Below are positions 55,090-62,538 of a DNA stretch of 64,000 bases, in pieces; position 1 is the stretch's first letter; the number at the start of each line of letters is the position of its first letter. Position numbers and translations under genes: made by a program. The stretch spans positions 372,001-436,000 of the forward strand of contig CAVUHC010000008.1 in NCBI GenBank assembly GCA_963741135.1. Reading direction: 5' to 3'. The notes beneath the pieces are model-generated. The model worked only from the letters and a program-made list of their open reading frames with translations, had not been told where the DNA came from and did not search any database. This DNA is from Gp6-AA40 sp963741135. GTDB taxonomy: Bacteria > Acidobacteriota > Vicinamibacteria > Vicinamibacterales > UBA2999.

Positions 55090-55201
55090 GGGGCCTCACA
55101 CTTCGGCCTCTTCGGCTGCGAGGACACCCGTTTTTGGATCGACACACTCTCGCGTGGCTCAAGAATGCATTAGAGCAGTCACTTCAACGCGGGAGGAATT
55201 C

Positions 55202-55813
55202 ATGGCAACGCAGCAGCAGGTTGACGAAAAGGCACGGACGAACCAGAAGACCGAAGGTTCTAAGGGGCAACAATCGCTGGGACAGCCGCAGTCGCGCGAG
55301 CAAGGATCGGGCGGATTGCAGCCGCGGGGCCAACAAGGCTCCAACGCAATGCAACCATTGTTCTTCGGGCCATTCGCGTTGATTCGACGGATGCAGGAAG
55401 ACATCGAGCGCCTGTTCGGCGGCATGGCGCGCGGGCCAAGCCTGGCATCCCGCCAGGGTCAGGGGCCGGGCCAGTGGTCACCGGCGATCGAAACCTTTCA
55501 GCGGGGCAACGAGTTCGTCATCCGCGCGGATCTGCCAGGTCTCTCAGCCGACGATGTCACGATCGAGGTCGGAGAGGACGAAGTGGTCATCGCCGGGGAG
55601 CGGCGGTACGAGCACGAGGGAGAGCGGGACGGGGTGTACGTCAGCGAGCTGACGTACGGCGGCTTCACGCGCGTGGTGCCGCTGCCGCCCGGCGCAATTA
55701 CCGACAACGCGAAGGCGACATTCAACGACGGCGTGCTGGAGATCGTGGTGCCGGCGCCATCACAGGAAGCCCGTCGCGGCCGCCGTGTCGAGATCCAGCA
55801 GCGTTCTAAATAG
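55202..55813 (+). CDS. Small heat-shock protein Hsp20
   Basis: A 203-residue alpha-crystallin chaperone. Residues 1-50 are a Gln/Gly/Ser-rich disordered arm (GQPQSREQGSGGLQPRGQQG), followed by FALIRRMQEDIERLFGG. The alpha-crystallin domain spans about 92-190 (WSPAIETFQRGNEFVIRADL, VTIEVGEDEVVIAGERRYEH, and the GVLEI box FNDGVLEIVVPAP). ATG 55202 has GGGAGGAA just upstream. It prevents aggregation of unfolded proteins without ATP. A TTAGGGG array follows the stop. Confidence 0.93.
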   Translation: MATQQQVDEKARTNQKTEGSKGQQSLGQPQSREQGSGGLQPRGQQGSNAMQPLFFGPFALIRRMQEDIERLFGGMARGPSLASRQGQGPGQWSPAIETFQRGNEFVIRADLPGLSADDVTIEVGEDEVVIAGERRYEHEGERDGVYVSELTYGGFTRVVPLPPGAITDNAKATFNDGVLEIVVPAPSQEARRGRRVEIQQRSK

Positions 55814-55825
55814 CTGGCACCTCAC

Positions 55826-55895
55826 AAGGGGTTAGGGGTTAGGGGTTAGGGGTTAGGGCCCTTTCCCCCTTCCCCCTTCCCCCTATTCCCTACAG
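55826..55895. repeat. TTAGGGG array followed by TTCCCCC array
   Basis: Four perfect TTAGGGG units are followed by three TTCCCCC units, so the two halves could pair or the G half could form a quadruplex. Directly after the hsp20 stop and before the BON gene. Confidence 0.7.
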
Positions 55896-55940
55896 TATCC
55901 AGAGGGCACGCACCGTGCTACGCATCCAGTGGAGGCGGGC

Positions 55941-56381
55941 ATGATCAGAACGCTGCTGAAGCTCATTCTCATCCTTGTGGTAATCGTCGGAGCGGGAGCA
56001 TTCCTTCTCGGTTACCGCTGGGCCACACCGACGCGACCTGTCATCGAGCGCCCGACAGGCACATCAGGATCGACGGCGGGAATAGACCAGTCTCGCGCGC
56101 GTGAGGCTGGTGCTGAGGTCGGCGAGAAGGTCGCCCTTGGCGTCAACGAAGCGCAACGCGCGCTGACGAACGCGACCCTCACCGCGAAAATCAAGTCCAA
56201 GATGGCGCTGGACGACACCATCCAGGCGCGCAATATCGATGTCGACAGCACGGGTTCGGTGGTGACGTTGACTGGCGTCGTGCGCTCCAGCACCGAGCGT
56301 GCGCGCGCTGTGCAGCTTGCTCGTGAAACGGAAGGCGTCACGTCTGTCGTTGACCGACTCGATGTTCGTAGCAGCCAGTAG
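55941..56381 (+). CDS. BON-domain membrane-anchored protein
   Basis: A 146-residue protein. An N-terminal signal anchor (LLKLILILVVIVGAGAFLLG) is followed by a Thr/Ser-rich linker and one BON domain at about 75-144: TNATLTAKIKSKMALDDTIQ, ARNIDVDSTGSVVTLTGVVR and ARAVQLARETEGVTSVVDRL. BON domains bind phospholipid and are often induced by osmotic or envelope stress. ATG 55941 has GGAGG ten bases upstream. Next to hsp20, it suggests a stress-related neighbourhood. Confidence 0.88.
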   Translation: MIRTLLKLILILVVIVGAGAFLLGYRWATPTRPVIERPTGTSGSTAGIDQSRAREAGAEVGEKVALGVNEAQRALTNATLTAKIKSKMALDDTIQARNIDVDSTGSVVTLTGVVRSSTERARAVQLARETEGVTSVVDRLDVRSSQ

Positions 56382-56440
56382 ATCCCTATCGCGAGTTCCT
56401 TCATCGGGCCCGTAGAGCTCTCAGAGCCAACACACCTTAA

Positions 56441-56571
56441 TCACAGCTCGAGCGGCGCGGATCAAGTCACAGCTCGAGCGGCGGGATCAAGTCACAGCTC
56501 GAGCGGCGCGGACCCTTCGGTAAAGCGGTGCGGACTCTTCGGGCTCGCGGCGCGGACCCTTCGGGTCCGCG
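56441..56571. repeat. 26-bp tandem repeat leading into hairpin modules
   Basis: TCACAGCTCGAGCGGCGCGG recurs at 56441, 56467 and 56492 (periods 26 and 25). Then GCGGCGCGGACCCTTCGG-like modules appear three times, the last forming a perfect hairpin CGCGGACCC-TTC-GGGTCCGCG at 56551-56571, the left hairpin of the dispersed double-hairpin family. Confidence 0.7.
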
Positions 56572-56691
56572 TAGCCGTACACGTCGCACACCTCGACGGG
56601 ATCAACAGACATAACGGAAGAGGCCGCGTTGGCTTGACGGTTGCTCAATCATGGCCGGCGGATACAGACGACTTTGTTCCGCAGAGGGACG

Positions 56692-57567
56692 ATGATGATG
56701 ATTCGTATTTATCGCACGCTTCTTTTTCTAGTTGTCTTATTTGAATTGAGTGCCGCGCCGGTTCTGGCGCAAGGTTCGACGACGCGCATTGAACAGAACG
56801 ATCCGAGCGTCACGTACAGCGGCAACTGGTATTCGAACAACAACGCCGCGAACACCGGCGGCGTTGCCGCGCTGACCAACACGGGCGGCTCCCGCGCGAC
56901 GATCACTTTCAATGGGACCGGCATCTCGTGGATTGGCGTGTTGGATGGGTGGTCGGGCCTGGCAACGGTATATCTCGACGGCCAGATGAAAGTGATAGAC
57001 ACGTATGGCGCCGTCACGCGGTACCAGCAGGTGATCTATTCAGGCAGAGGGCTTTCCGCCGGTCCACATACCCTCGCGATTGAAGTCACACACGAACGGG
57101 GCAACAACACCCAGGGGTCCTGGGTCTGGATTGACGCCTTCGAAATCGAGAACGGTTCGGGGATACCGGGTGGTATCACTGCGACGACCGGCCGCATCGA
57201 AGAGAACAACCCTGCGCTGATCCTGACGGGCAGATGGTATGCGAACAACACTGCGGCGCATAGCGCCGGCAGTTCGGCTCTTGCGATGGACGCCGGCTCT
57301 CGCGTGACCATCAACTTCACCGGCACCGGCATCAACTGGATTGCGTATCGCGACGAGTGGTCGGGCATCGCGCGCGTGTACCTCGACGGCGAGATGAAGA
57401 CGTCGATCGATACCTACCTCGCGCCGTCCCAGGCGCGCGCCGTGGTGTATAACGTCGGCGGGCTCTCGCCAGGCACGCATAGCCTGATCATCGAAGCGAC
57501 GGGCACGCGTAACGCGAGCTCCAAAGGCTCGTGGGTCTGGGTGGATGCGTTTGACGTCGCGCAGTGA
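56692..57567 (+). CDS. Secreted protein with two carbohydrate-binding-like repeats
   Basis: A 291-residue exported protein (signal TLLFLVVLFELSAAPVLAQ). Two homologous modules of about 130 residues follow: RIEQNDPSVTYSGNWYSNNN ... TITFNGTGISWIGVLDGWSG ... VYLDGQMKVIDTY, and RIEENNPALILTGRWYANNT ... TINFTGTGINWIAYRDEWSG ... VYLDGEMKTSIDTY, each ending KGSWVWVDAFDV or QGSWVWIDAFEI. The fold resembles galactose-binding beta sandwiches found as cell-surface adhesion or glycan-binding modules. There is no catalytic domain. Starts at ATG 56692, with two more ATGs following directly. Confidence 0.8.
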   Translation: MMMIRIYRTLLFLVVLFELSAAPVLAQGSTTRIEQNDPSVTYSGNWYSNNNAANTGGVAALTNTGGSRATITFNGTGISWIGVLDGWSGLATVYLDGQMKVIDTYGAVTRYQQVIYSGRGLSAGPHTLAIEVTHERGNNTQGSWVWIDAFEIENGSGIPGGITATTGRIEENNPALILTGRWYANNTAAHSAGSSALAMDAGSRVTINFTGTGINWIAYRDEWSGIARVYLDGEMKTSIDTYLAPSQARAVVYNVGGLSPGTHSLIIEATGTRNASSKGSWVWVDAFDVAQ

Positions 57568-57653
57568 CGCGTTCGCGGTTTCGATTTCGGTGAAGGAGCA
57601 CGGAGGGCGGAGCCCCCTGGAATGGCCGATAATACTTCCGCGAAGGTAAGCGG

Positions 57654-57755
57654 ATGTTCAGGGAATGGCGCCGCTTCTGGCGGACGTATCGCAAGGCCAG
57701 GCGTTACGGCTTTACCAGGTGGAGTGCCTGGCTCGCCGCTCGCGCGCAGCGGTAG
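57654..57755 (+). CDS. 33-residue Arg/Trp/aromatic-rich small protein
   Basis: ATG 57654 to TAG 57753-57755 encodes MFREWRRFWRTYRKARRYGF then TRWSAWLAARAQR. Arginine, tryptophan and phenylalanine repeat so as to give an amphipathic basic helix. A purine-rich GAAGGTAAG lies five bases before the ATG. Below the size of ordinary gene calls; I consider it plausible because of composition and ribosome site, and because a random frame would not keep this pattern. Could be a membrane-active or nucleic-acid-binding peptide; no family recognised. Confidence 0.45.
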   Translation: MFREWRRFWRTYRKARRYGFTRWSAWLAARAQR

Positions 57756-58217
57756 AACGCGTCCACGCGCCTCAGCGCTTCCGATACAACTCACTCCACG
57801 GACGGAGGCAGTGCCGGCATCGCCCCTCGTGGATATCCAGATTGTGAAGACCGCCGGTGCGCCACGCGCAGCGCAGGCGCAGCCACATCCGCTGAAGGAT
57901 ATTCACCCGGAGTCATAGACGGTCGCGGCCCTCTGAATGGCCGGGATCCGGCTCGAGGCGCGGCGCGCCTCGTGGAAGCGTTACGAGAGCGGAAGTGGTG
58001 TGCGCAGAACGTATCTGGAATTGTCGCGATTGCACGCCAGCGCACGCGCTCTTCAACGGTCGCCCGTCGTGAACTATTCGCACCAGCCACGCAGGCCGAT
58101 AACACCACTGGGGAACGCATCCTGGCCGTCTCTCGGGTTCTCCAACCGGGAGGCGGCTTTTTGTGATCTGTCGCGTTTCGAACAGACGCGATACGAAGCG
58201 TTGAATACGATCCCGGC

Positions 58218-58448
58218 TTGGCCAATCTTCCTTCGGGTCGCCGGCGTACAGAAGCGCGGCCCCCCAGCCCGGCACCTCATCTGTGCCGCGCCTGCAAAAC
58301 ACACCTCTTCCTGATTCGACGACACACGAGTCCGCCGCGGCTCGGCGCACCGCTGGTGACGGAGTTCTACCGCTGTGATGGGTGTGACTCCGGCTACGTA
58401 TTCAGCCCCGCGACGGGCCGCTGGAAGCCGTGGCAGCTCGAGGACTGA
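58218..58448 (+). CDS. Small zinc-ribbon-like protein
   Basis: Up to 76 residues from TTG 58218. The C-terminal 55 look genuine: LCRACKTHLFLIRRHTSPPR, then VTEFYRCDGCDSGYVFSPAT and GRWKPWQLED. Two CxxC pairs about 30 residues apart are consistent with one zinc ribbon. The N-terminal 20 residues are doubtful and no ribosome site is clear, so the start is uncertain. Convergent with the next gene, nine bases apart. No known function. Confidence 0.5.
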   Translation: MANLPSGRRRTEARPPSPAPHLCRACKTHLFLIRRHTSPPRLGAPLVTEFYRCDGCDSGYVFSPATGRWKPWQLED

Positions 58449-58457
58449 CGAATCGCG

Positions 58458-58754
58458 CTAGATAAACCGCAGTCCTGAAGTCGTAACCCGCACGATCGAT
58501 CCCGATTCGGCGCTCCTCAACATCCCGATCAAATCCCACTTCCGAATCGCGTCCAGGGGATGTGGCAGACTCGAGTTCGCGTCGAGGAACGTATCAGTGA
58601 TCTCCACAGCCCACCGCCGTCTCGCTTGCAGGATGTTGATCAGCGCAGATCCCGTCTTCGCGTCGGCGAGGGGCGCGATGGTGACCTGGGAGAATCCCTC
58701 GAGCAGGTAGGTGCGGATGTCCTGAAGGATCTGTCCGGGATCGGATGTCGGCAT
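58458..58754 (-). CDS. Hypothetical protein
   Basis: A 98-residue cytoplasmic protein from ATG 58754 (MPTSDPGQILQDIRTYLLEG). Alternating helices and strands (FSQVTIAPLADAKTGSALIN, RRRWAVEITDTFLDANSSLP, IRKWDLIGMLRSAESGSIVR, VTTSGLRFI) look like a small folded alpha/beta protein. GAGG lies seven bases upstream of the start. I do not recognise the family. The 390-bp stretch from 58755 to 59143 after its start holds no credible gene. Confidence 0.5.
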   Translation of the reverse strand: MPTSDPGQILQDIRTYLLEGFSQVTIAPLADAKTGSALINILQARRRWAVEITDTFLDANSSLPHPLDAIRKWDLIGMLRSAESGSIVRVTTSGLRFI

Positions 58755-59143
58755 TGTGGCCTCGCGAAGTAGGTGGAGCGTCATTGTCGTCTGAATCCTG
58801 GTGGGCGCCGCGGGTAAGATCTTCGGCTCTGTAGAGCTTCACCCAAACGCGGACCATCTCAGGGAATATCGGCAGATCCCGAGGGCGCAAGCACGAGGTA
58901 GCGCTACACCTCAGTACCGCGGCAGTCTGCAACAAGTATCGGCAAAACCGACGGTTGGCAACACTCGGATTGAGGCTCGCATTTCTGACATCGTCGGCGC
59001 GACGCTCGTCTGACCCGTTGCATTCCTGCGAGATCAGCGGCGGACTCAATCGACATGCGTGACAATATGGGCAACAGCGTTAAGAGGCGGACAACGGCCT
59101 GGCCCTCGGGGCCGACTCGTTCGGCCGACTCACTCGAATACGG

Positions 59144-60019
59144 ATGAACGTCTGGTTCTCCGTCAATGAGTATGAATCTCTTGTGAAGCCATCGGATCGC
59201 GTCTCTCGCCTCGTCATGCTCGCGCCGCTGTTGGCGACCAACGCCGTGGCGCTGATTGGGCAGCCGCATCAGGTGCAACGTCTGCCATTTGTCGGATCGC
59301 GAGCCCCCATATCCCGCTACGTGATCACGCACGTCTACCCGCATGACCCTCGTGCCTTCACCCAGGGACTCGAATACCGGGACGGCGCATTGTTCGAGGG
59401 AACGGGACTGCACGGTGAATCCACCCTGAGGAAAGTGGAGATCGCATCGGGCCGTGTCCTTCAGCGGGTATCCATCCCTGCGGATTACTTTGGTGAGGGG
59501 ATTACCACGTGGGGGCAGACGATCCTCCAACTCACCTGGCAGAGTGAAATCGGATTCGTCTACGACCGCACCACGCTCAAGCAGCTTCGCACGTTCCGCT
59601 ACACGGGTGAAGGGTGGGGACTGACGCACAACGCCACGCACATCATCATGAGTGATGGTTCTGCCTCACTGCGATTTCTCGACCCCCGAACCCTTACCGA
59701 GACCCATCGTCTTCTGGTCACCGACGCCGGTATTCCAGTCCGCGACCTGAACGAGTTGGAGTGGGTCAACGGGGAGGTCTACGCGAACGTCTGGCAGACG
59801 AATTTCGTTGCGCGGATCTCACCAACGTCTGGAAAGGTGCTCGGATGGATTGATCTGAGCGGCCTGCTGTCGCCGGCGGAGGAACGCAGCGGCGTCGACG
59901 TGCTCAACGGAATCGCCTACGACCCTGCGCGAGGCAGGCTGTTCGTGACAGGCAAGCTCTGGCCGAAGCTGTTCGAGATCCAGATTGTTTCCGGATCTGC
60001 GCTGAAGCCTGGCCGCTAG
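59144..60019 (+). CDS. Glutamine cyclotransferase (glutaminyl-peptide cyclase, propeller type)
   Basis: A 291-residue five-bladed propeller enzyme that turns N-terminal glutamine of peptides into pyroglutamate. Characteristic segments: VYPHDPRAFTQGLEYRDGAL, FEGTGLHGESTLRKVEIASG, YFGEGITTWGQTILQLTWQS, YTGEGWGLTHNATHIIMSDG, DLNELEWVNGEVYANVWQTN and DVLNGIAYDPARGRLFVTGK. A hydrophobic stretch (LVMLAPLLATNAVALIGQP, about 23-41) suggests export; the ATG at 59216 would give a tidier signal peptide. Stands alone. Confidence 0.92.
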   Translation: MNVWFSVNEYESLVKPSDRVSRLVMLAPLLATNAVALIGQPHQVQRLPFVGSRAPISRYVITHVYPHDPRAFTQGLEYRDGALFEGTGLHGESTLRKVEIASGRVLQRVSIPADYFGEGITTWGQTILQLTWQSEIGFVYDRTTLKQLRTFRYTGEGWGLTHNATHIIMSDGSASLRFLDPRTLTETHRLLVTDAGIPVRDLNELEWVNGEVYANVWQTNFVARISPTSGKVLGWIDLSGLLSPAEERSGVDVLNGIAYDPARGRLFVTGKLWPKLFEIQIVSGSALKPGR

Positions 60020-60227
60020 CGGCCCGAAGCGCTTTCGCGGCGCATCACTTCAACCATCGCGTCCCTCACGCCCATCCGGCGGCGATGGTCCGACTAGAAG
60101 TAGTTCACTCTGAACGCGTCGCGATGCTTGGAACGGCACTTGCCACGAGGGCTGCCGTTCTTGCGCTTGTTTGGGTTTACCGCAATTGCCGAGTTAGGAA
60201 TTACAACGCTTGGCAGAGCACCTACAT

Positions 60228-61100
60228 ATGCAATCCCGGCTAACTGGTTCCGGCGAGGGCATCGAGGACGCGCTGGGCCTTTTCGCCCCTGAGGAGCCGA
60301 TCGCCGAGGCTGACGACAGAGCCGACGCCGACACGAGGCTCCTCGATGTGTTCCGACCTGGGCCCTCGGATTCTCCTTCCACCTCGTTGATCGTGATTGA
60401 GCACGCACCACCCATCGCGCCGACCGCGGACGGCGTCTCGAGCGACTCCCGCCTCGGCACTCTGTTGTTCTGGGCCGCGCTTCTGCTCGTCTTCATGGCG
60501 ATCGGTGGCGGCCTGTTGGACAGAGCCGCGGTGAGTCGATGGATGGAATCGAGTACGGTTGCCCAGCCTCCTGTCCCGAACCCGCCTCGACCTTTCCTGC
60601 GGCCGACGGACACTCGGTCGGATTCCCCTGCGCCCACTCCTGTCACCTCGGCGTCGCCTGCAGTCTCCGACCTCGCTCCTGCGGATCCGTCACCTTCCCC
60701 GCGACGGAGAGCAGCCAGTGTCAGTCCGGGAGCACCGCGCCTTGCCGCTCCGGTAGCACCAGCCGTCACCGCGTCTGACACGAATGAAATTCAAAGCCTC
60801 GTGGGCCGCTACCTCAATGCGCTGACGAATTTCGATGTGAAAGAGGCGAAGGCAGTATGGCCGAGAGCCAACGAAGCTGCGTTGAGCAGAGCCTTCACCG
60901 GCCTGGACGAGCAGCGCTTCGAGCTGAGTGGCTGCGACATCGCCGTCGCGGGACGAAACGCCAACGCGTCGTGCAGCGGCATCGTTCGATATGTCCCCAA
61001 GGTCGGAAGCAAAACCATGTTTGTTCGGCGCCGCCAGTGGAGGTTCCTGCTTCGAAACATCAATGACCGATGGTTCATTGATAACGTTCAAACACGTTAG
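60228..61100 (+). CDS. Single-pass membrane protein with C-terminal NTF2-like domain
   Basis: About 290 residues from ATG 60228. An acidic cytoplasmic region (EGIEDALGLFAPEEPIAEAD) precedes one membrane helix (LGTLLFWAALLLVFMAIGGG, about 76-96). A Pro/Ser/Thr-rich linker of 80 residues follows, then a folded end: DTNEIQSLVGRYLNALTNFD, VKEAKAVWPRANEAALSRAF, ELSGCDIAVAGRNANASCSG and RRRQWRFLLRNINDRWFIDN. The last part has the look of an NTF2/SnoaL-like domain. The layout resembles membrane parts of acidobacterial kinases without the kinase. Function unknown. Confidence 0.6.
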   Translation: MQSRLTGSGEGIEDALGLFAPEEPIAEADDRADADTRLLDVFRPGPSDSPSTSLIVIEHAPPIAPTADGVSSDSRLGTLLFWAALLLVFMAIGGGLLDRAAVSRWMESSTVAQPPVPNPPRPFLRPTDTRSDSPAPTPVTSASPAVSDLAPADPSPSPRRRAASVSPGAPRLAAPVAPAVTASDTNEIQSLVGRYLNALTNFDVKEAKAVWPRANEAALSRAFTGLDEQRFELSGCDIAVAGRNANASCSGIVRYVPKVGSKTMFVRRRQWRFLLRNINDRWFIDNVQTR

Positions 61101-61120
61101 CGCGAATTTTCATTGTCACG

Positions 61121-61193
61121 AGCCACGGAAGACACGAAGACACGGAGGAATCCATGTTTTTGCTCCGTGACTCCGTGCCTCCGTGGCCCGTAG
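61121..61193. repeat. Long imperfect palindrome, ACGGAG type
   Basis: The left arm GCCACGGAAGACACGAAGAC continues to ACGGAGG. The right arm CTCCGTGACTCCGTGCCTCC continues to GTGGC. It is almost the same element as at 27761-27838 and lies between convergent genes. Confidence 0.7.
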
Positions 61194-61209
61194 AAGTGAA
61201 CGATGGGCG

Positions 61210-61610
61210 TGAGGTCGTCAGGCGGGTAGCTTATGACCGCACGAGCCCCTCGGCCCGTGTCTCGATTCTCGAGCGTCAGCGAACCCCCATGTGCTTCAGT
61301 GATCTGACGACTCAGGGCCAGACCAATTCCCGACCCATCCGGTTTTGTGGTGAAGAACGGGACGAACAGGTTCGCGGTGTTCTACAGGCCCGGACCTTCA
61401 TCCTCGATGCAGACTTCCACGAGTCCGTTGTTCGTCTACCACGTCGCTGAGACGGTCCCACCTGTTTCGATTGACGCGTCGACGGCATTCCGCATGACGT
61501 TGATCAGGACCTGTTCGATCTGATCGGCGTCGATCGGCACACTGACATCTTCGCCGTCGCGCACGACCACCGAAATACGGGTTCAAGTCGTGGGTCTGGG
61601 CGGCCGTCGT
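61210..61610 (-). pseudogene. Histidine-kinase HATPase domain remnant
   Basis: Across frames on the minus strand the ATP-binding domain of an NtrB-type sensor kinase is readable: SVPIDADQIEQVLINVMRNA (N box), VCIEDEGPG (G1), NLFVPFFTTKPDGSGIGLAL (F and G2 boxes) and SRQITEAHGGSLTLENRDTG. Shifts and an in-frame stop interrupt it, and no sensor or phosphoacceptor region is present. It is joined directly to the nucleotidyltransferase fragment upstream. Confidence 0.6.
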
Positions 61611-61985
61611 CAGAGATCGGCAGCACTTCGCGCGGCGATCAACTTCAAGATCCCTTCCGTCAGTTGCCCGCACCATCGCTTGCCGTTCGATGACACGGCG
61701 CGCGAGCTCTTCGTCTCGAGGCGAATCGAGTGGTTCTTCGCCTGCCCACAATGAAAGGCCGACGGCCTCACTGGCCTGCCACGCCTTCAACAGGTTCCCG
61801 GGATCGTGCGGGAGGAACAGGTCACGATCGCGGGTTTCGAAGGACGCCGAACCCGAGGGCGCATAGTAGTTGGCGCCCCACACGCCGATGAGGACGAATC
61901 GCACGCCACGCGCGTGAAGGGCGCGCAGTAGATCGACGAACGGATCAGTCACCGACGCCGTCGACGGACCCGCTGAGAGTGTCAA
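61611..61985 (-). pseudogene. Nucleotidyltransferase-like (AbiEii/DUF6036-type) fragment
   Basis: The first 125 codons (FVDLLRALHARGVRFVLIGV, WGANYYAPSGSASFETRDRD, LFLPHDPGNLLKAWQASEAV, RVIERQAMVRATDGRDLEVD) look like the start of a nucleotidyltransferase of the kind seen in AbiEii-type toxins. The strand carrying the catalytic acidic pair may be SFETRDRDLFL. After RDLEVD the frame turns into kinase debris, so the C-terminal half is lost. The apparent start is TTG 61985. Inactive if the sequence is right. Confidence 0.5.
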
Positions 61986-62010
61986 ACGATATACCAGAGG
62001 GTCGTTGTCG

Positions 62011-62178
62011 CTAAGTCATTACTGCCAATGGAGTTGCGCTATTTGGCGCGACCGGCCGCGCGATGAGGGTGTTCGCCTGTGGGATTGAAGTGGTCGGAAG
62101 CGGACAGCGGTTCCTCCGAAACAGCGCGATCGCGATCCAGATCATCCCGGTCGTGATCGTCGCCACGACGTGATCCAT
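62011..62178 (-). CDS. Possible 55-residue single-helix membrane protein
   Basis: ATG 62178 to TAG 62011-62013 encodes MDHVVATITTGMIWIAIALF followed by a basic Arg-rich turn and a polar tail ending ATPLAVMT. One membrane helix with positive-inside flank is clear. No good ribosome site is seen and the frame overlaps the start region of the divergent DUF5519 gene only if that gene begins at GTG 62170. Listed as possible. Confidence 0.35.
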   Translation of the reverse strand: MDHVVATITTGMIWIAIALFRRNRCPLPTTSIPQANTLIARPVAPNSATPLAVMT

Positions 62179-62187
62179 AATCCCGGA

Positions 62188-62505
62188 ATGGCCGATTCGA
62201 TCCTCAGACAGATCGAACGGGAAGTCGGTTCCTGGGATGGCGTGACGGTCTCAGCGCATCGCTTCGGAGGCATCGAATTCCGTGTCGGACGCCGCGAACT
62301 TGGCCATCTTCACGGCAGTTACCTTGCGGATCTGCCGTTTCCAGTGTCCTTGCGAACGCAGCTCGTTGCCGCTGGAAAAGCTGAGACCCACCGCATCCTT
62401 CCCGCCTCCGGTTGGGTCAGTTATCGGATTGGCAGCGAGCACGACATCCCCTCTGTCATCGCGTTGTTCCGCCTGAACTACGAGCGGCCCTGGGCTGCGA
62501 AGTAG
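62188..62505 (+). CDS. Luciferase-domain (DUF5519) protein
   Basis: A 105-residue cytoplasmic protein of the DUF5519 group. Typical segments: ILRQIEREVGSWDGVTVSAH, RFGGIEFRVGRRELGHLHGS, YLADLPFPVSLRTQLVAAGK, AETHRILPASGWVSYRIGSE and DIPSVIALFRLNYER. The name comes from a distant relation to luciferase accessory sequences; activity is unknown. ATG 62188 (MADSILRQIE) fits the family start better than GTG 62170. Confidence 0.8.
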   Translation: MADSILRQIEREVGSWDGVTVSAHRFGGIEFRVGRRELGHLHGSYLADLPFPVSLRTQLVAAGKAETHRILPASGWVSYRIGSEHDIPSVIALFRLNYERPWAAK

Positions 62506-62538
62506 AGGGCTCCGATTTTCACAGAAGTAAGAACCGCC

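Noticed and set aside
57900..58210. Frames on both strands between the small protein and the zinc-ribbon gene
   Set aside because: No ribosome site, no motif and arginine/serine-rich composition typical of shadow frames; I see nothing in this stretch.
58755..59143. Possible gene in the 390-bp gap
   Set aside because: Frames at 58801-59013 (plus) and 58594-59049 (minus) lack motifs and start signals; only a 6-bp GGCCGA/TCGGCC hairpin near 59120 is visible.
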